From the NCBI RefSeq assembly GCF_027943255.1, contig NC_072893.1:87365784-87429783 (forward strand): a stretch of 64,000 nt of DNA, written 5' to 3'. Made by a program: the position numbers and the translations under genes. This DNA comes from Anastrepha obliqua. Taxonomy: Eukaryota; Arthropoda; Insecta; Diptera; Tephritidae. How positions within the stretch are numbered: the first letter of the stretch is position 1; each line of letters begins with the position of its first letter. This document shows positions 11,899 to 21,883 of this stretch, in pieces. The notes beneath the pieces were generated by a model. That model did not search any database and was not told the DNA's origin. It worked only from the letters and a program-made list of their open reading frames with translations.

Positions 11899-12309
11899 GT
11901 GAAATGCGCTGGTAGACATCTATCAATAGAATGCAATAACCAAATAAAAGAAGTTAAATGCGCCTTATGTGGAGGTAACCATACCGCCAACTACAAAGGA
12001 TGCGAAATTTATAAGGCACTTAAAGTCCAAAGATTTCCACCTCTGCGAAATAAAGAACCAACATCAAATACAAATAAAAATAATACGCCAGTAACAACAG
12101 CCGTAACAAACATAATTCCCGGAGTCAGCTATGCTGATGTTGCATCTTCTTCAAGAGAACATAAAGCAGAGCAGGAGCTGACTAACAAATCTGAAAAAAA
12201 CAATGATATCGAAGAGCTTAAAGACATGGTAAAATCCCTAGTCAACCAGATGACAAATATGATGAATATAATTACAATGCTTTTAAAGAATATGAATGGA
12301 CAAAAGTGA
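11899..12309 (+). pseudogene. LINE ORF1 (gag-like), N-terminally truncated
   Basis: The visible part holds two Cys/His knuckles, CVKCAGRHLSIEC and CALCGGNHTANYKGC, typical of the C-terminal RNA-binding region of Jockey-clade ORF1 proteins. A polar, Asn/Lys-rich tail with a coiled segment (EELKDMVKSLVNQMTNMMN) follows. The frame is already open upstream of the first Met, so the protein is cut off by 5' truncation of the element. Its stop overlaps the ORF2 start by 14 bases. Confidence 0.8.
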
Positions 12310-14970
12310 AAAAATTAAAATTCTAATTTGGAATGCAAATGGACTAATACAGCACTATTTAGAACTAAAACAATTCTTAGCTGACAAAGAAATTGACATA
12401 GCATTGATTGCAGAAACACATTTTACTGACAAAAGTTTTCTGAAATTTCCTAATTATAAAATGTATGTGACAAACCATCCTGATGGAAGAGCCCATGGAG
12501 GGACAGCTATAATTATTAAATCAAGCATAACTCACATAGAACAACTCCAATATTCGACGCCTCATCTTCAATCCACGACATTGCAAATATATGACAAAAA
12601 TGGACCAGTATCTATTTCCTCCATTTACTGTCCACCTAGACATATAATAAACTCGGATGAATATGACAAATACATAAGAACGCTTAACAATAGATTTATT
12701 GCAGCTGGAGACCTCAATGCAAAACACATCGACTGGGGCTCAAGACTCACCAACAAAAAGGGCCGTATTCTAATTAACGCAATTAACAAAAACAATTGCA
12801 GATTTATAAGTGCCGGAGAACCTACCTATTGGCCAACTGACGTAAAGAAAATTCCAGACTTGATCGATTTCTGCATAACCAAAAACATAAGCCATAACCA
12901 ATTGACAATTCAGTCGTGCTATGAACTTTCTTCTGACCACTCGCCGATATTACTTGAATATGTAAGTTATATAAAATCTATAGATACATCTTTTCGCGTA
13001 TTTAATGACAGAACCAACTGGGAAAAATTTCGCCACCATATTGACGATCAACTTATACCAAATGTGATATTAAAAACGCAACTTGACATTGAACGTGCCA
13101 TTATCCATTTCAATGACGTAGTACTAGAAGCAGGGATCAGATCGGCACCAAAGCAAGCTAATAGAACAAATTCAGCAGCAACTGACATTTCTATGAAGAA
13201 GCAAATTATTGAAAAACGAAAGTTAAGAAAAAGATGGCAAAAAACCAGATCACCTGACGACAAGAGAAAACTAAACTTAGCCACAAAAATTCTTAAGGAT
13301 ACTTTAAACAAAAGAAATAACAAAGAAATCGAAAACTATTTGAAGAACGTGACTCCCAACAAAGATACAAACTACTCTCTTTGGAAATGTACCAAAACAT
13401 TAAAAACACAAATAAAACATCAACCACCACTAAAGAAAGATGACAATTCATGGGCCGTTACAAAAGAGGAAAAAGCGAAAACTTTAGCAAAATACTTTGA
13501 AGAGGTTCTATCAAATGACGAAGAAAAGAAAATTGACAACCAAAACAACTACCATTATGACTTTACAAAAATAAAAAGGACGAATACACACGAAATAATA
13601 GCTTGCATCAAAAAAGGACTAAAACATAAAAAAGCACCCGGATATGACTTGATAACAGGAAAAGCATTAGTGGAGCTACCAACCAAAGCATATATATTTT
13701 TGCGAAACGTTTTCAATGCCATGTTTCGCTTACAATATTTTCCGAAACTCTGGAAAGTGGCAGAGATTATTGCATTGCCAAAACCGGGTAAAGATCCAAC
13801 TACCGTATCATCTTATAGACCAATAAGCTTACTACCGACAATATCTAAAATTGCTGAAAAATTACTGCATGACCGACTAACCCAATTTCTGGAGAAAAAA
13901 CGTATAATACCGGATCATCAATTTGGATTTAGAAAAAAACATTCGACTATCCAACAGATCCACAGAATTACAAATAAAATCCAATCAGACTTTGAAAACA
14001 ATCGTTATTGTGCGGCAGTATTCTTAGACGTAGCTAAAGCGTTTGACAAAGTGTGGCACAGAGGCTTACTCCACAAAATAAAAATAATGATTCCTTTTGA
14101 CTACTATCTTATCATAAAAAGCTACCTAACTAATCGAAGTTTCTATATTAAATATGACAATCAATGTTCAGATATTCATCAAATAACTGCTGGAGTTTCC
14201 TTGGACCTCTACTATATGTTTTATTCACCGCAGACATACCACCTCCTGACGAAACTAATTCATCAATTGCTACGTTCGCAGACGATACAATACTACTGGC
14301 ATCGGATAAAAGCTTAACTATCGCTACTGAAAAACTGCAGCGATACACAAACGCAGTTAAGGAATGGTTCGATAATTGGTGCCTAAAAATAAATGAAGAC
14401 AAAACCGTACAGGTTATATTTACTACCAAAACAAAATTTACTGCAGTTCCAATAAAAATAAATGGCAAAGCAATTACAATTAAACCAACTACGTAATACC
14501 TTGGAATACATTTGGACTCGAAACTAAATTGGAATCACCACATAAAGCAAAAGGTCAAACAAATAAAAGAAAAGCTTCGACAACTTCATTGGTTAGTCAG
14601 CACAAAATCCAGACTTACTATACAGAACAAGCTATTATTGTACAAAGCCATGATTAAACCAATCTGGCTATATGGACTACAGGTATGGGGAACGGCTAAA
14701 AAGTCACACCTAGTAAAAATTCAACGACAGCAATCGAAGATTCTTCGAATTTTGACCATGTCTGACAGGTACACGAAAAATGATGACATCCACAGGACTT
14801 TTAATATAGCAACAGTAGACGAAGAGACCAAAAAAATAGCAAGAAGCCACTTTGAAAAAATACAGGGACACAATAATGCAGAAATCAACAAACTTCTGGA
14901 AAGGGAAAAAAACACTGAAAGACGCTTAAAGAGAACTCGACCAAGCGACTTAATGAATGCTAGAAAATAA
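12296..14970 (+). pseudogene. LINE ORF2: AP-endonuclease plus reverse transcriptase, disrupted
   Basis: The N-terminal EEP endonuclease (about residues 1-230) shows IWNANGL, AETHF (metal-binding Glu), GDLNAKHIDWGS and SSDHSPI. The reverse transcriptase follows: LPKPGKDPTTVSSYRPISLL, FGFRKKHST, VFLDVAKAFDKVWH, ITAGV, and the catalytic ATFADDTILL in the next frame. A deletion of about 10 bases just after ITAGV (near 14195) shifts the frame. A TAA at 14494-14496 stands just before YLGIHLDSKLNW. The last piece, 14512-14970, carries YKAMIKPIWLYGLQVWG. It is non-functional but only mildly decayed. The Jockey-like assignment is by motif style. Confidence 0.85.
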
Positions 14971-15235
14971 TAAATGTGCAAAGGGCTTAAATTGCTGTTA
15001 AATTGTTGTAAAATTTGTATTATGTAGAGTAAAACTTGTATTGAATATTATTTAATTGTATTTAATTGTATATAGTATTAATTCGTTTATTTTAATTTTT
15101 ATCGCTTTGGCACTGGTCATTAAGCGATGTATGTAAATCCTGGCCAAATTGTTAAACAACGTACTTAATGTCAATGGACAGATGTATAAAATAAAGGGGA
15201 TAAAAAAAAAAAAAAAAAATAATAATAATATATAG

Positions 15236-16466
15236 GTATATATTTTTCTAAACTTCACGTAAATTCACAAAATTTCCACTCACGCGCTTATTTAGACTTA
15301 TTTTTATACTTGTATTCGAACTAATTTAATGAAAATGAAATGCAAATGCATTTACCGATACCATCGGTGTCCAATTTTAAACGAGAATAACATTCATTGG
15401 ATTTGACGACAGTATAGTGTTGTCGGGTGTCTGCAAATAAAATGTTAAGGCTTCCGTAAAAAATGAAAAAAAAAAAAAAAATGAGATACGGTTCACTAGG
15501 CAGGGGTAGTTTACTGGAGCGGCAGCCCTTGGACGGCAGAACCCGAGTTATTTCGGTAACGTAGAACCGGCTGCCATGGGAATGAACAATATGAAGTATT
15601 TCAGTTCAGTGTTGATGATGGGGATGGGGTTATTGTGCAACCTTACTGCACACACGCTGATGATGTATTGTTAAGGCCGCCCACGCAGATAAGAGTTCTA
15701 TGCCAAAATACTGGACTGATGAGGGTTATTTTTTTTTTACAAACAACCTTCCAGTGAACGTCTCTGCATGCGAACTTCGTTCTTATTTGAGGTGTCTGGC
15801 AAGATCAACTTCTCGCTTGATTACACAATTTTAACAACAGATTACTTAAAAACTATACATCTCCGGAGGATGTGGTTTCCAGTTTTAAAATGGGGTTACA
15901 CCCCCCTATCACCCCTTTACAACTTTTTTTCCAAGGCATGTGACATTATACCAAAGAATTCACAAATACTGTATCGGGATATTTATTATAGGTGAACTAT
16001 TTATAAATCGTGCTCTGAAATATGAAAATAAACCAAGAATTATAGAGAAGAAGATTGCGCCTTCCGAATTCGCCGTGCCATAAGAGTCCATCAATAAACA
16101 CAAGAAAGGGGAATCACTTGTTCGCGAAGAAGAGTAGGCGAAAGCAATGGAAACAATCAAACTTCAGAAGTTACACGCACACACACATACTTTCTAGCAT
16201 GTCACTTTCCGCATAAAAACACAAAAACTGCATTTGAAAGCTTTATATTCATATATGCTTTAACACTTTAACACGCGGCACTTCGTTTGCATTAGTTTGT
16301 TTAGTTTTAATATCACAAATCACAATATAACCAAGCCATTCACTGATTTTTCACAAACAAGTAATTTTTCCTCCTTTTGTTTGTTTTGCATTGTGAAGGG
16401 AGATGACGTCAGACTTGTCAAAATCGCGAAAAAAAACAAAGTAATTGTGTTTAATGACGCCAACTC
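15236..16466. repeat. Intergenic repeats: dispersed 'GGCAGCCC' block and partial foldback unit
   Basis: The stretch 15490-15590 holds a repeat (GGCGGCAGCCCTTGG-like start, GTAACGTAGAACCGGCTGCC end) that recurs at 31446-31530 and, diverged, at 24.2 and 27.6 kb. The stretch 15672-15735 is one degraded copy of the 96-bp unit of the element at 16467-17303. The stretch 16250-16465 is the partner of the repeat at 10863. No host gene is seen. Confidence 0.55.
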
Positions 16467-17303
16467 GGTAATTATGTAGAAGAGCGGCCCTTCAGAAAAT
16501 CAATATTTTTGTAAAATTTTTTCAATGATATCAATAAAATGTATTGTAAAAGAGTGTTTAAGATCGGGGGAACTATACTTTTATGTAGGATTTACTGCTT
16601 TTCGCGTGGGCGGCCTTCGGCCGCGCTTCAAAAAAATAACCCTCATCAGTCCAACTCCGGCTACGCAATCCACAGTAGAAGAGCGGCCCTTCAGAAAATC
16701 AATATTTTTGTAAAATTTTTTCAATGATATCAATAAAATGTATTGTAAAAGAGTGTTTAAGGAGTTCTACGCAAAAATACTGTGGATTGCGTAGCCGGAG
16801 TTGGACTGATGAGGGTTATTTTTTTGAAGCGCGGCCGAAGGCCGCCCACGCGAAAAGCAGTTCTACGCAAAAATACTGTGGATTGCGTAGCCGGAGTTGG
16901 ACTGATGAGGGTTTTTTTTTTTGAAGCGCGGCCGAAGGCCGCCCACGCGAAAAGGAGTTCTACGCAAAAATACTGTGGATTGCGTAGCCGGAGTTGGACT
17001 GATGAGGGTTATTTTTTTGAAGCGCGGCCGAAGGCCGCCCACGCGAAAAGGAGTTCTACGCAAAAATACTGTGGATTGCGTAGCCGGAGTTGGACAACAT
17101 TTCAAAACACTTATATAATGTTCAAGCGGTAATTCTTGTTGTGTCGCCCGCCGGATTTGATATTCATATTAACAGTAAATCCAACATAAAAGTATAGTTC
17201 CCCCGATCTTAAACACTCTTTTACAATACATTTTATTGATATCATTGAAAAAATTTTACAAAAATATTGATTTTCTGAAGGGCCGCTCTTCTACATAATT
17301 ACC
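16467..17303. mobile_element. Foldback element with internal tandem units and 8-bp target duplication
   Basis: The outer arms (16467-16597 and 17173-17303) are near-perfect inverted copies of about 130 bp, starting GGTAATTATGTAGAAGAGCG. GCCAACTC stands directly outside both ends (16459-16466 and 17304-17311). Inside lie one inverted unit (about 16598-16675), a second direct copy of the arm interior (about 16675-16760), and about 3.4 direct units of 96-97 bp (16761-17095). Each unit contains two hairpins, CTACGCA...TGCGTAG and GCGGCC/GGCCGC. There is no transposase. The reading frames here are repeat artefacts. The 8-bp duplication fits P or hAT superfamilies, but the class is unproven. Confidence 0.8.
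16761..17095 (+). repeat. Tandem array, 96-97 bp units, about 3.4 copies
   Basis: The marker TTCTACGCAAAAATACTG recurs at 16765, 16861, 16958 and 17054, giving spacings of 96, 97 and 96. Units differ by a few bases and in the length of the T run. The array lies within the foldback element. Confidence 0.9.
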
Positions 17304-17792
17304 GCCAACTCCACTACTCAATTCGCTTAGAAAATAAATGATAATAATTTAATGCGTAGGGCTCGCTTATTATTAAAGCAACCCTCAGCTGTCGATAACG
17401 TAGTGTTCCGTGTACAAATGTCAAAACAAATATATTTCGCATTGGTTGTTTTTTTATTATTGTATATACAATTTCTATTTTTTTAACCAAACCCAATAAA
17501 TTAATAAATTTCACTAAATCACGGTATGTAAGCAGCTAAATTGGGAAGTTCTGGTTTTATCATTCTGAAAATTAGATAAATTACTGTAGGCAACAATAAC
17601 CTTCGTTTTTTGGGGTCGTAACCAGAGAAGTCATTTGTTTTGAAACCATGATTTATTTTAATGAAAAAATATGTGTACAAAAGTCATTTTAAGCACTAGT
17701 TTTTTCATTTAGCTTTAAGTTTTAATAAAAATGTGTGTCAGATTTCCATTTTTCTATTAAAGGATATGCTTTCGGGTTGGTACTGTCGCTCC

Positions 17793-18712
17793 ATGGCGAA
17801 CCAACAAGCCGCTCAAACCGACGAAACAGATCCCAATGTGGACGATGATTCCGGAACAGATGATGATAGTCAAGAGCAGCAGCGTACACAGTCAGGTTTA
17901 GGTATTGGGGGTGGTAGTGGTAATGGAGGAGGGAATAGTTCAGGTGCTGCTAATCCCGTGGATTATAAAACGCAATATCGATATCTTAAGCGCAAGCTTA
18001 AATTTTTGATTTATGTAAGTCTATGAGAATCACATTATACCTTGCACAAGTACATGGTGGATACATTATTTAAACTTATGTTTGTATAATACTACAGGAA
18101 AATGAGTTTTTTCAAGATGCTCTGCGTTCCAATCAACGTAGATTATTGAAAGTATCCCGCGACCGAGCTTTTCTATTAGATCGTTTGCTGCAATATGAGA
18201 AGCCGGAAAATACGTCATCAGAAAGTGATGAGACTGACTCGTCAGATGACGAGGCAAAAAGGTATGTCGAACTAACAAATAATAAGTGAATTGTATAGAG
18301 TAAATTATTTACTTCAAGGCGAAAACTTGAACAAAATGTTGCTTCAAATGGCGGTGCTGTAGGTGGAGGTTCCACACGAGGACGCAAAAAGAAAGTGCAA
18401 GCTCAACCTAATGAAAATTCACAAACCCAAATACCAAAAACTTTAGAGATTCAACAACCCCAGCTAGCCCCGACATCTGACATAGAGCAACCACAACAAA
18501 TGCAAATGTCTGCTGCAGAAGTGGAGCGACACTTGCAATCACGTCAACAAGTTATGGAGCTAGTACAAGACCGCGCACCTGCTACTGTGCCAACAGAAAT
18601 GTTCAGCAATGAGCCTTCCTTAGACAGCGAGTCCAATGATCATATCATAGACGGATCCTCTCCCACTCATGTTGCAGCTGAAGAATGTGTGCAAATGGAG
18701 TACACTAATTAA
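17793..18712 (+). CDS. INO80E: INO80 chromatin-remodelling complex subunit E-like (three exons)
   Basis: Coding exons are 17793-18014, 18098-18261 and 18319-18712 (259 residues). All junctions are GT-AG, with phases 0 and 2. The diagnostic block is [17 protein letters not shown] at the end of exon 1, joined to [29 protein letters not shown] in exon 2. This is the conserved coiled-coil core of metazoan INO80E. An acidic Ser/Asp-rich stretch follows ([16 protein letters not shown]), then a basic RGRKKK patch, a Gln-rich region, and a C-terminal [11 protein letters not shown] box like the vertebrate tail. INO80E is an accessory subunit of the INO80 nucleosome remodeller in the nucleus; its exact task is poorly known. 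I chose the ATG at 17793 (CCATGG context). In-frame ATGs at 17733 and 17766 would add residues with no family likeness. It converges on Taf5. Confidence 0.85.
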
Positions 18713-18829
18713 ATATTTCATAATGAAAATCGATTTCAGTTTATTACACATTAAAAGGAATCCTTAATATCTAAATTAGATTTACAAGATTATACGAATT
18801 TCTTAAAATTAAGTTCCACTGCAACGCTT
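18713..18829. other. Convergent 3' ends of INO80E and Taf5
   Basis: Only 117 bp separate the two stop codons. ATTAAA at about 18753 could serve the plus-strand gene. On the minus strand AATAAA (complement at 18740-18745) lies about 85 bases past the Taf5 stop. The mature 3'UTRs therefore probably overlap. Confidence 0.55.
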
Positions 18830-20884
18830 TTAGGATGACTTGAACATTCCAACAGCTAGGAGCAGGTTGCGACGCGTAAAGTGCAGCGCTAGGAAAGGTG
18901 TTGATTTGGTCGGGAATGTGCGCAGCAAATATGTTTCACTGTCGTTAAGGTCAGGATTATGTGAAGACGCACCGCTTTGCGCTAAATAATCTTCCGTGAG
19001 TTTTGAAAAGTCCCACAAAGTCAAAACACAATCCAATCCACCAACAGCAAGTATATTTCCATCACGACTGAAAGACATCGTGTGTATTGAGCCTGTATGT
19101 CGCAACAGTGAAGCAACTAGTTGGCCGTGTGATAAGTCCCATACAAGTACATTGTGATCTGATGAGCCAGATGCTAAATATCGTCCACAAGTGGAGAAAG
19201 CCAAGGTATAAATCGGCCCCTTATGACCGCACATTTGTCGCACTAGTTGCCCATTCAAAACATCCCACAATCGAACCGTACGGTCACTCGAACCGCTAGC
19301 TATGTAATTAGAATTCGGATGAAACTGAACACAATCAACATCGGCGAGATGACCACAAAATATTCGTAATGGCTGATTTGAGTCCGTAGTCCAAAGTCGT
19401 GCGGTTTTATCGTATGAACAAGAAGCGAAATAATAGCCATGCGGTGAGAAACGCACATCCCATACTGGAAAAAGATGACCCTTGTACACCACTATACATG
19501 TCCATGTGTGAAATGACCATAGGCGAATGGTAGTATCTTCGGAGCAGGAGAGAAGTAAATTTTTCTCTGGGGCAAAAGCACAACGGTAAACAGGGCCATT
19601 GTGACCATAGAAGGTACGGGATGGCTCGCCTGTACGGTCATCCATCATACGAGTATTGATATCTTCAGCGTCTTTGTCGATATCTTTGAGCAACTCGGCG
19701 CTTTTCATTTCTCGCAATTTTGCCGGGGTAAGTGACCAAACTTTGATGCTGGAATCTGTAAAACCTACAGCCATCATAGTGGAATCTTCCGATATTTCGG
19801 CGCATGTAACTGTGTTATGCGAGTTGAGTATTGTATAAAAACATACGGACGGAAGTGAATCCTTATTAAGCGGTACGCGTTTAGAAGATTCACGTAAGGC
19901 TTTCACCTTTTCCATTTTGTCGGCATCTTTCATTTCGGGTAGTGGAATTCGATCGCTGGCAGGTGCATTGGGGTCTGATTTTGACTTTTTCGAAAAAAGT
20001 GGATCCTTTTTGGGTTTTTTCTTTTTTGGCTTGTCTGGTGCATCTGGATCATTATCATCCTCTTCCTCTACCATAGCAGGGGCAGGCGTCGTCAAGGTTT
20101 GATAATCCACTTCTTTTAAAAGGCCATAATAAACGCGAATTTTATTATCCTGTCGCTTGGCCTCACCAACTAAAGATCCATTGCTAATATCGCATTGGGC
20201 TTTACTGCGTGCTGTTCCTTCGTATGTATCAAAGTGCAAATATTTAGCAACTATATCTGCTATCACTTCTTGTTTCCGATCTTGGATATGTCGTTTAAAT
20301 AAGGAATGAGAGTCACGAGACATCCGTATCACGAATTTGTCTAATTCCATAGCAGACACGAAATCATTATTTTCTAAATCAGACCTTTTTGTTATCATAA
20401 GTAAATTTTGTAAATCCTCGCGATAATAGTGATCTAAATCTGGTCCATACTTTTCCACAAATTTTCGTGCTTGTTCTACAAAACCACCTTGGATGAGTTT
20501 TAAGTAGATTTGCACTACTATAGGATACAGAACCATGGATAGTTCATGTTTGTAAATGTCTAAAGATTCTTCGACGAAATTGCGTAAATCCGCATAAGCC
20601 GTTTCATATATTTCTGGATCATTGCCGGAACCACCAATGCCACTAGCAGCCAATCCATTTTGATGATCGTGCCCATCACCGAGAGCTGAGGTCAGAAGAG
20701 TATTTATTTCAATACCATTTACCTCTTCTAGTTCTTGATTAGTGATATTAGCTTCGCGACAAAGTAGCTCCTCTGTTTGCTTGAGGTTGTACTTCTTTAT
20801 TAACTTCAGAAGAGCCAACAGGTCACGCTTCTCTTGAGGTGGGGCAACACCACCATTCGTAATGGTGCCGCTACTATTACTCAT
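18830..20884 (-). CDS. Taf5: TFIID subunit TAF5 (WD40 repeat protein), single coding exon
   Basis: This is an uninterrupted 684-residue frame. An N-terminal LisH-like segment (about residues 17-50, LLALLKLIKKYNLKQTEELL) precedes the TAF5-specific NTD2 helical domain at about 90-230 (LRNFVEESLDIYKHELSMVL ... FVIRMSRDSHSLFKRHIQDR ... KYLHFDTYEG). A charged linker has KPKKKKPKKDPLFSKKSKSD. The C-terminal WD40 propeller begins at about 345, with repeats such as GHNGPVYRCAF, HLFPVWDVRFSPHGYYFASC, SYDKTARLW, SSDRTVRLWD and SSDHNVLVWD. It ends in the characteristic FTRRNLLLAVGMFKSS. TAF5 scaffolds TFIID in the nucleus and supports TBP and histone-fold TAF assembly. Length fits the family. Brachyceran flies also have a testis-specific paralogue (cannonball), but strong conservation of NTD2 and linker favours Taf5 itself. 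Confidence 0.95.
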   Translation of the reverse strand: MSNSSGTITNGGVAPPQEKRDLLALLKLIKKYNLKQTEELLCREANITNQELEEVNGIEINTLLTSALGDGHDHQNGLAASGIGGSGNDPEIYETAYADLRNFVEESLDIYKHELSMVLYPIVVQIYLKLIQGGFVEQARKFVEKYGPDLDHYYREDLQNLLMITKRSDLENNDFVSAMELDKFVIRMSRDSHSLFKRHIQDRKQEVIADIVAKYLHFDTYEGTARSKAQCDISNGSLVGEAKRQDNKIRVYYGLLKEVDYQTLTTPAPAMVEEEDDNDPDAPDKPKKKKPKKDPLFSKKSKSDPNAPASDRIPLPEMKDADKMEKVKALRESSKRVPLNKDSLPSVCFYTILNSHNTVTCAEISEDSTMMAVGFTDSSIKVWSLTPAKLREMKSAELLKDIDKDAEDINTRMMDDRTGEPSRTFYGHNGPVYRCAFAPEKNLLLSCSEDTTIRLWSFHTWTCIVVYKGHLFPVWDVRFSPHGYYFASCSYDKTARLWTTDSNQPLRIFCGHLADVDCVQFHPNSNYIASGSSDRTVRLWDVLNGQLVRQMCGHKGPIYTLAFSTCGRYLASGSSDHNVLVWDLSHGQLVASLLRHTGSIHTMSFSRDGNILAVGGLDCVLTLWDFSKLTEDYLAQSGASSHNPDLNDSETYLLRTFPTKSTPFLALHFTRRNLLLAVGMFKSS

Positions 20885-21883
20885 TTCGTTTTTAATCTGG
20901 AATAAACTTGATTTGAGTAATGAAACTTAGTTGTTTTTATGCTACTTAAACTTATTTTTGGCGGAATTATATTTATTTCCTCCCAAAAAACACAGAATAA
21001 AGTCAACAACTCACTTAGACAGATTACCTATCACTGGTTAAACAAGCAGATGCATGTTGCAAACGAACTAACTTGCCGACACTATATAATTCTCGTGGTT
21101 ACCATGTTTAAACAATATGTACGAAAGAAAATGTGTATGGTTTAATACGTTTATGAATAAAATTTATTAAATAAATGTTATATTATAAATATTTTTACTA
21201 ATTATAAATGTTTTTAAGTATATTCTTCAATAGTATATTCAATTTGATTATATATATTTTTGAATATTACAACCCTCTTCTTTCCAAACGTGTCACATGT
21301 TTTATTGGAATTAGCAAGCAACCCTGTTTATTATCCAGTCGATTTTGTTCGTTTTGGGTGGATTTTGTAGATGTCGAATTTGTCTCACGCGTAATTAAAG
21401 AAAATCTCCGTTCCTTGGGCATATCCTTGGAAATTGAGACAGCTTGAAGTGAGAAGTAACTATTAAGTACTAATGTGTAAGAACTAGCTGATTGTAATGA
21501 CCAAGTGTATTCTGATAGTTTATGGCACTACAACGAAGACGTTACATAAATGTTAATGTGAACTCGACCAAAAGCTGAACGGAGTTTTTCCATCCTAATG
21601 ATTGCTATATTGCGCCCGACCAATAATTCACACTATCATCTAGTATATTGTTTAAAACGAAATGATTTTGTCGACCTACACTGTGTGTTCTGTTTTAGAT
21701 ATTTGCGATTTTGATCTATCAAATTTTTGTGAAAAGTGCTAAGTCGACGAAAAGTGGAATCACCTGCACAAAAAAATACCAAAGCAGAAGACACATAGAA
21801 TTAAGAAAAGAAAACGGTCTAATATCTTCGTATTTAGTATACAATCAAAGCATTTCCTTAGCAAAGATTACAAGAATTTTCGG
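20885..21883. promoter_or_regulatory. Divergent intergenic region between Taf5 and Pptc7
   Basis: About 1 kb separates the two start codons, which face away from each other, so both promoters and 5'UTRs should lie here. I see no repeat and no certain core motif. Part of it (about 21700-21883) is probably Pptc7 leader. Confidence 0.5.

Larger units (their letters stand above)
11857..15224 (+). mobile_element. Jockey-type LINE, 5'-truncated, with poly(A) and 11-bp target duplication
   Basis: The sequence ATAATATATAG occurs at 11846-11856, just before the LINE, and again at 15225-15235, after its A-rich tail (15202-15219). Between them lie the 3' part of ORF1, overlapping ORF2, and a 3'UTR. This is the signature of target-primed reverse transcription. 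Copy-specific lesions in ORF2 show it is dead. Confidence 0.85.

Noticed and set aside
16761..17095. Hammerhead-ribozyme-like CTGATGAGG in each tandem unit, with GCGAAAA downstream
   Set aside because: The core sequence is suggestive, but the bases after it do not form stem II and the segments around GAAAA do not pair as stem III. The visible hairpins are elsewhere in the unit.
16761..17095. CRISPR-like spacing of repeats
   Set aside because: Units are contiguous 96-97 bp copies with no unique spacers, inside a eukaryotic foldback element.
16525..17132. Overlapping frames of 60-116 residues rich in a VDCVAGVGLMR-type repeat
   Set aside because: They are translations of the tandem DNA unit on both strands and change with the frame.
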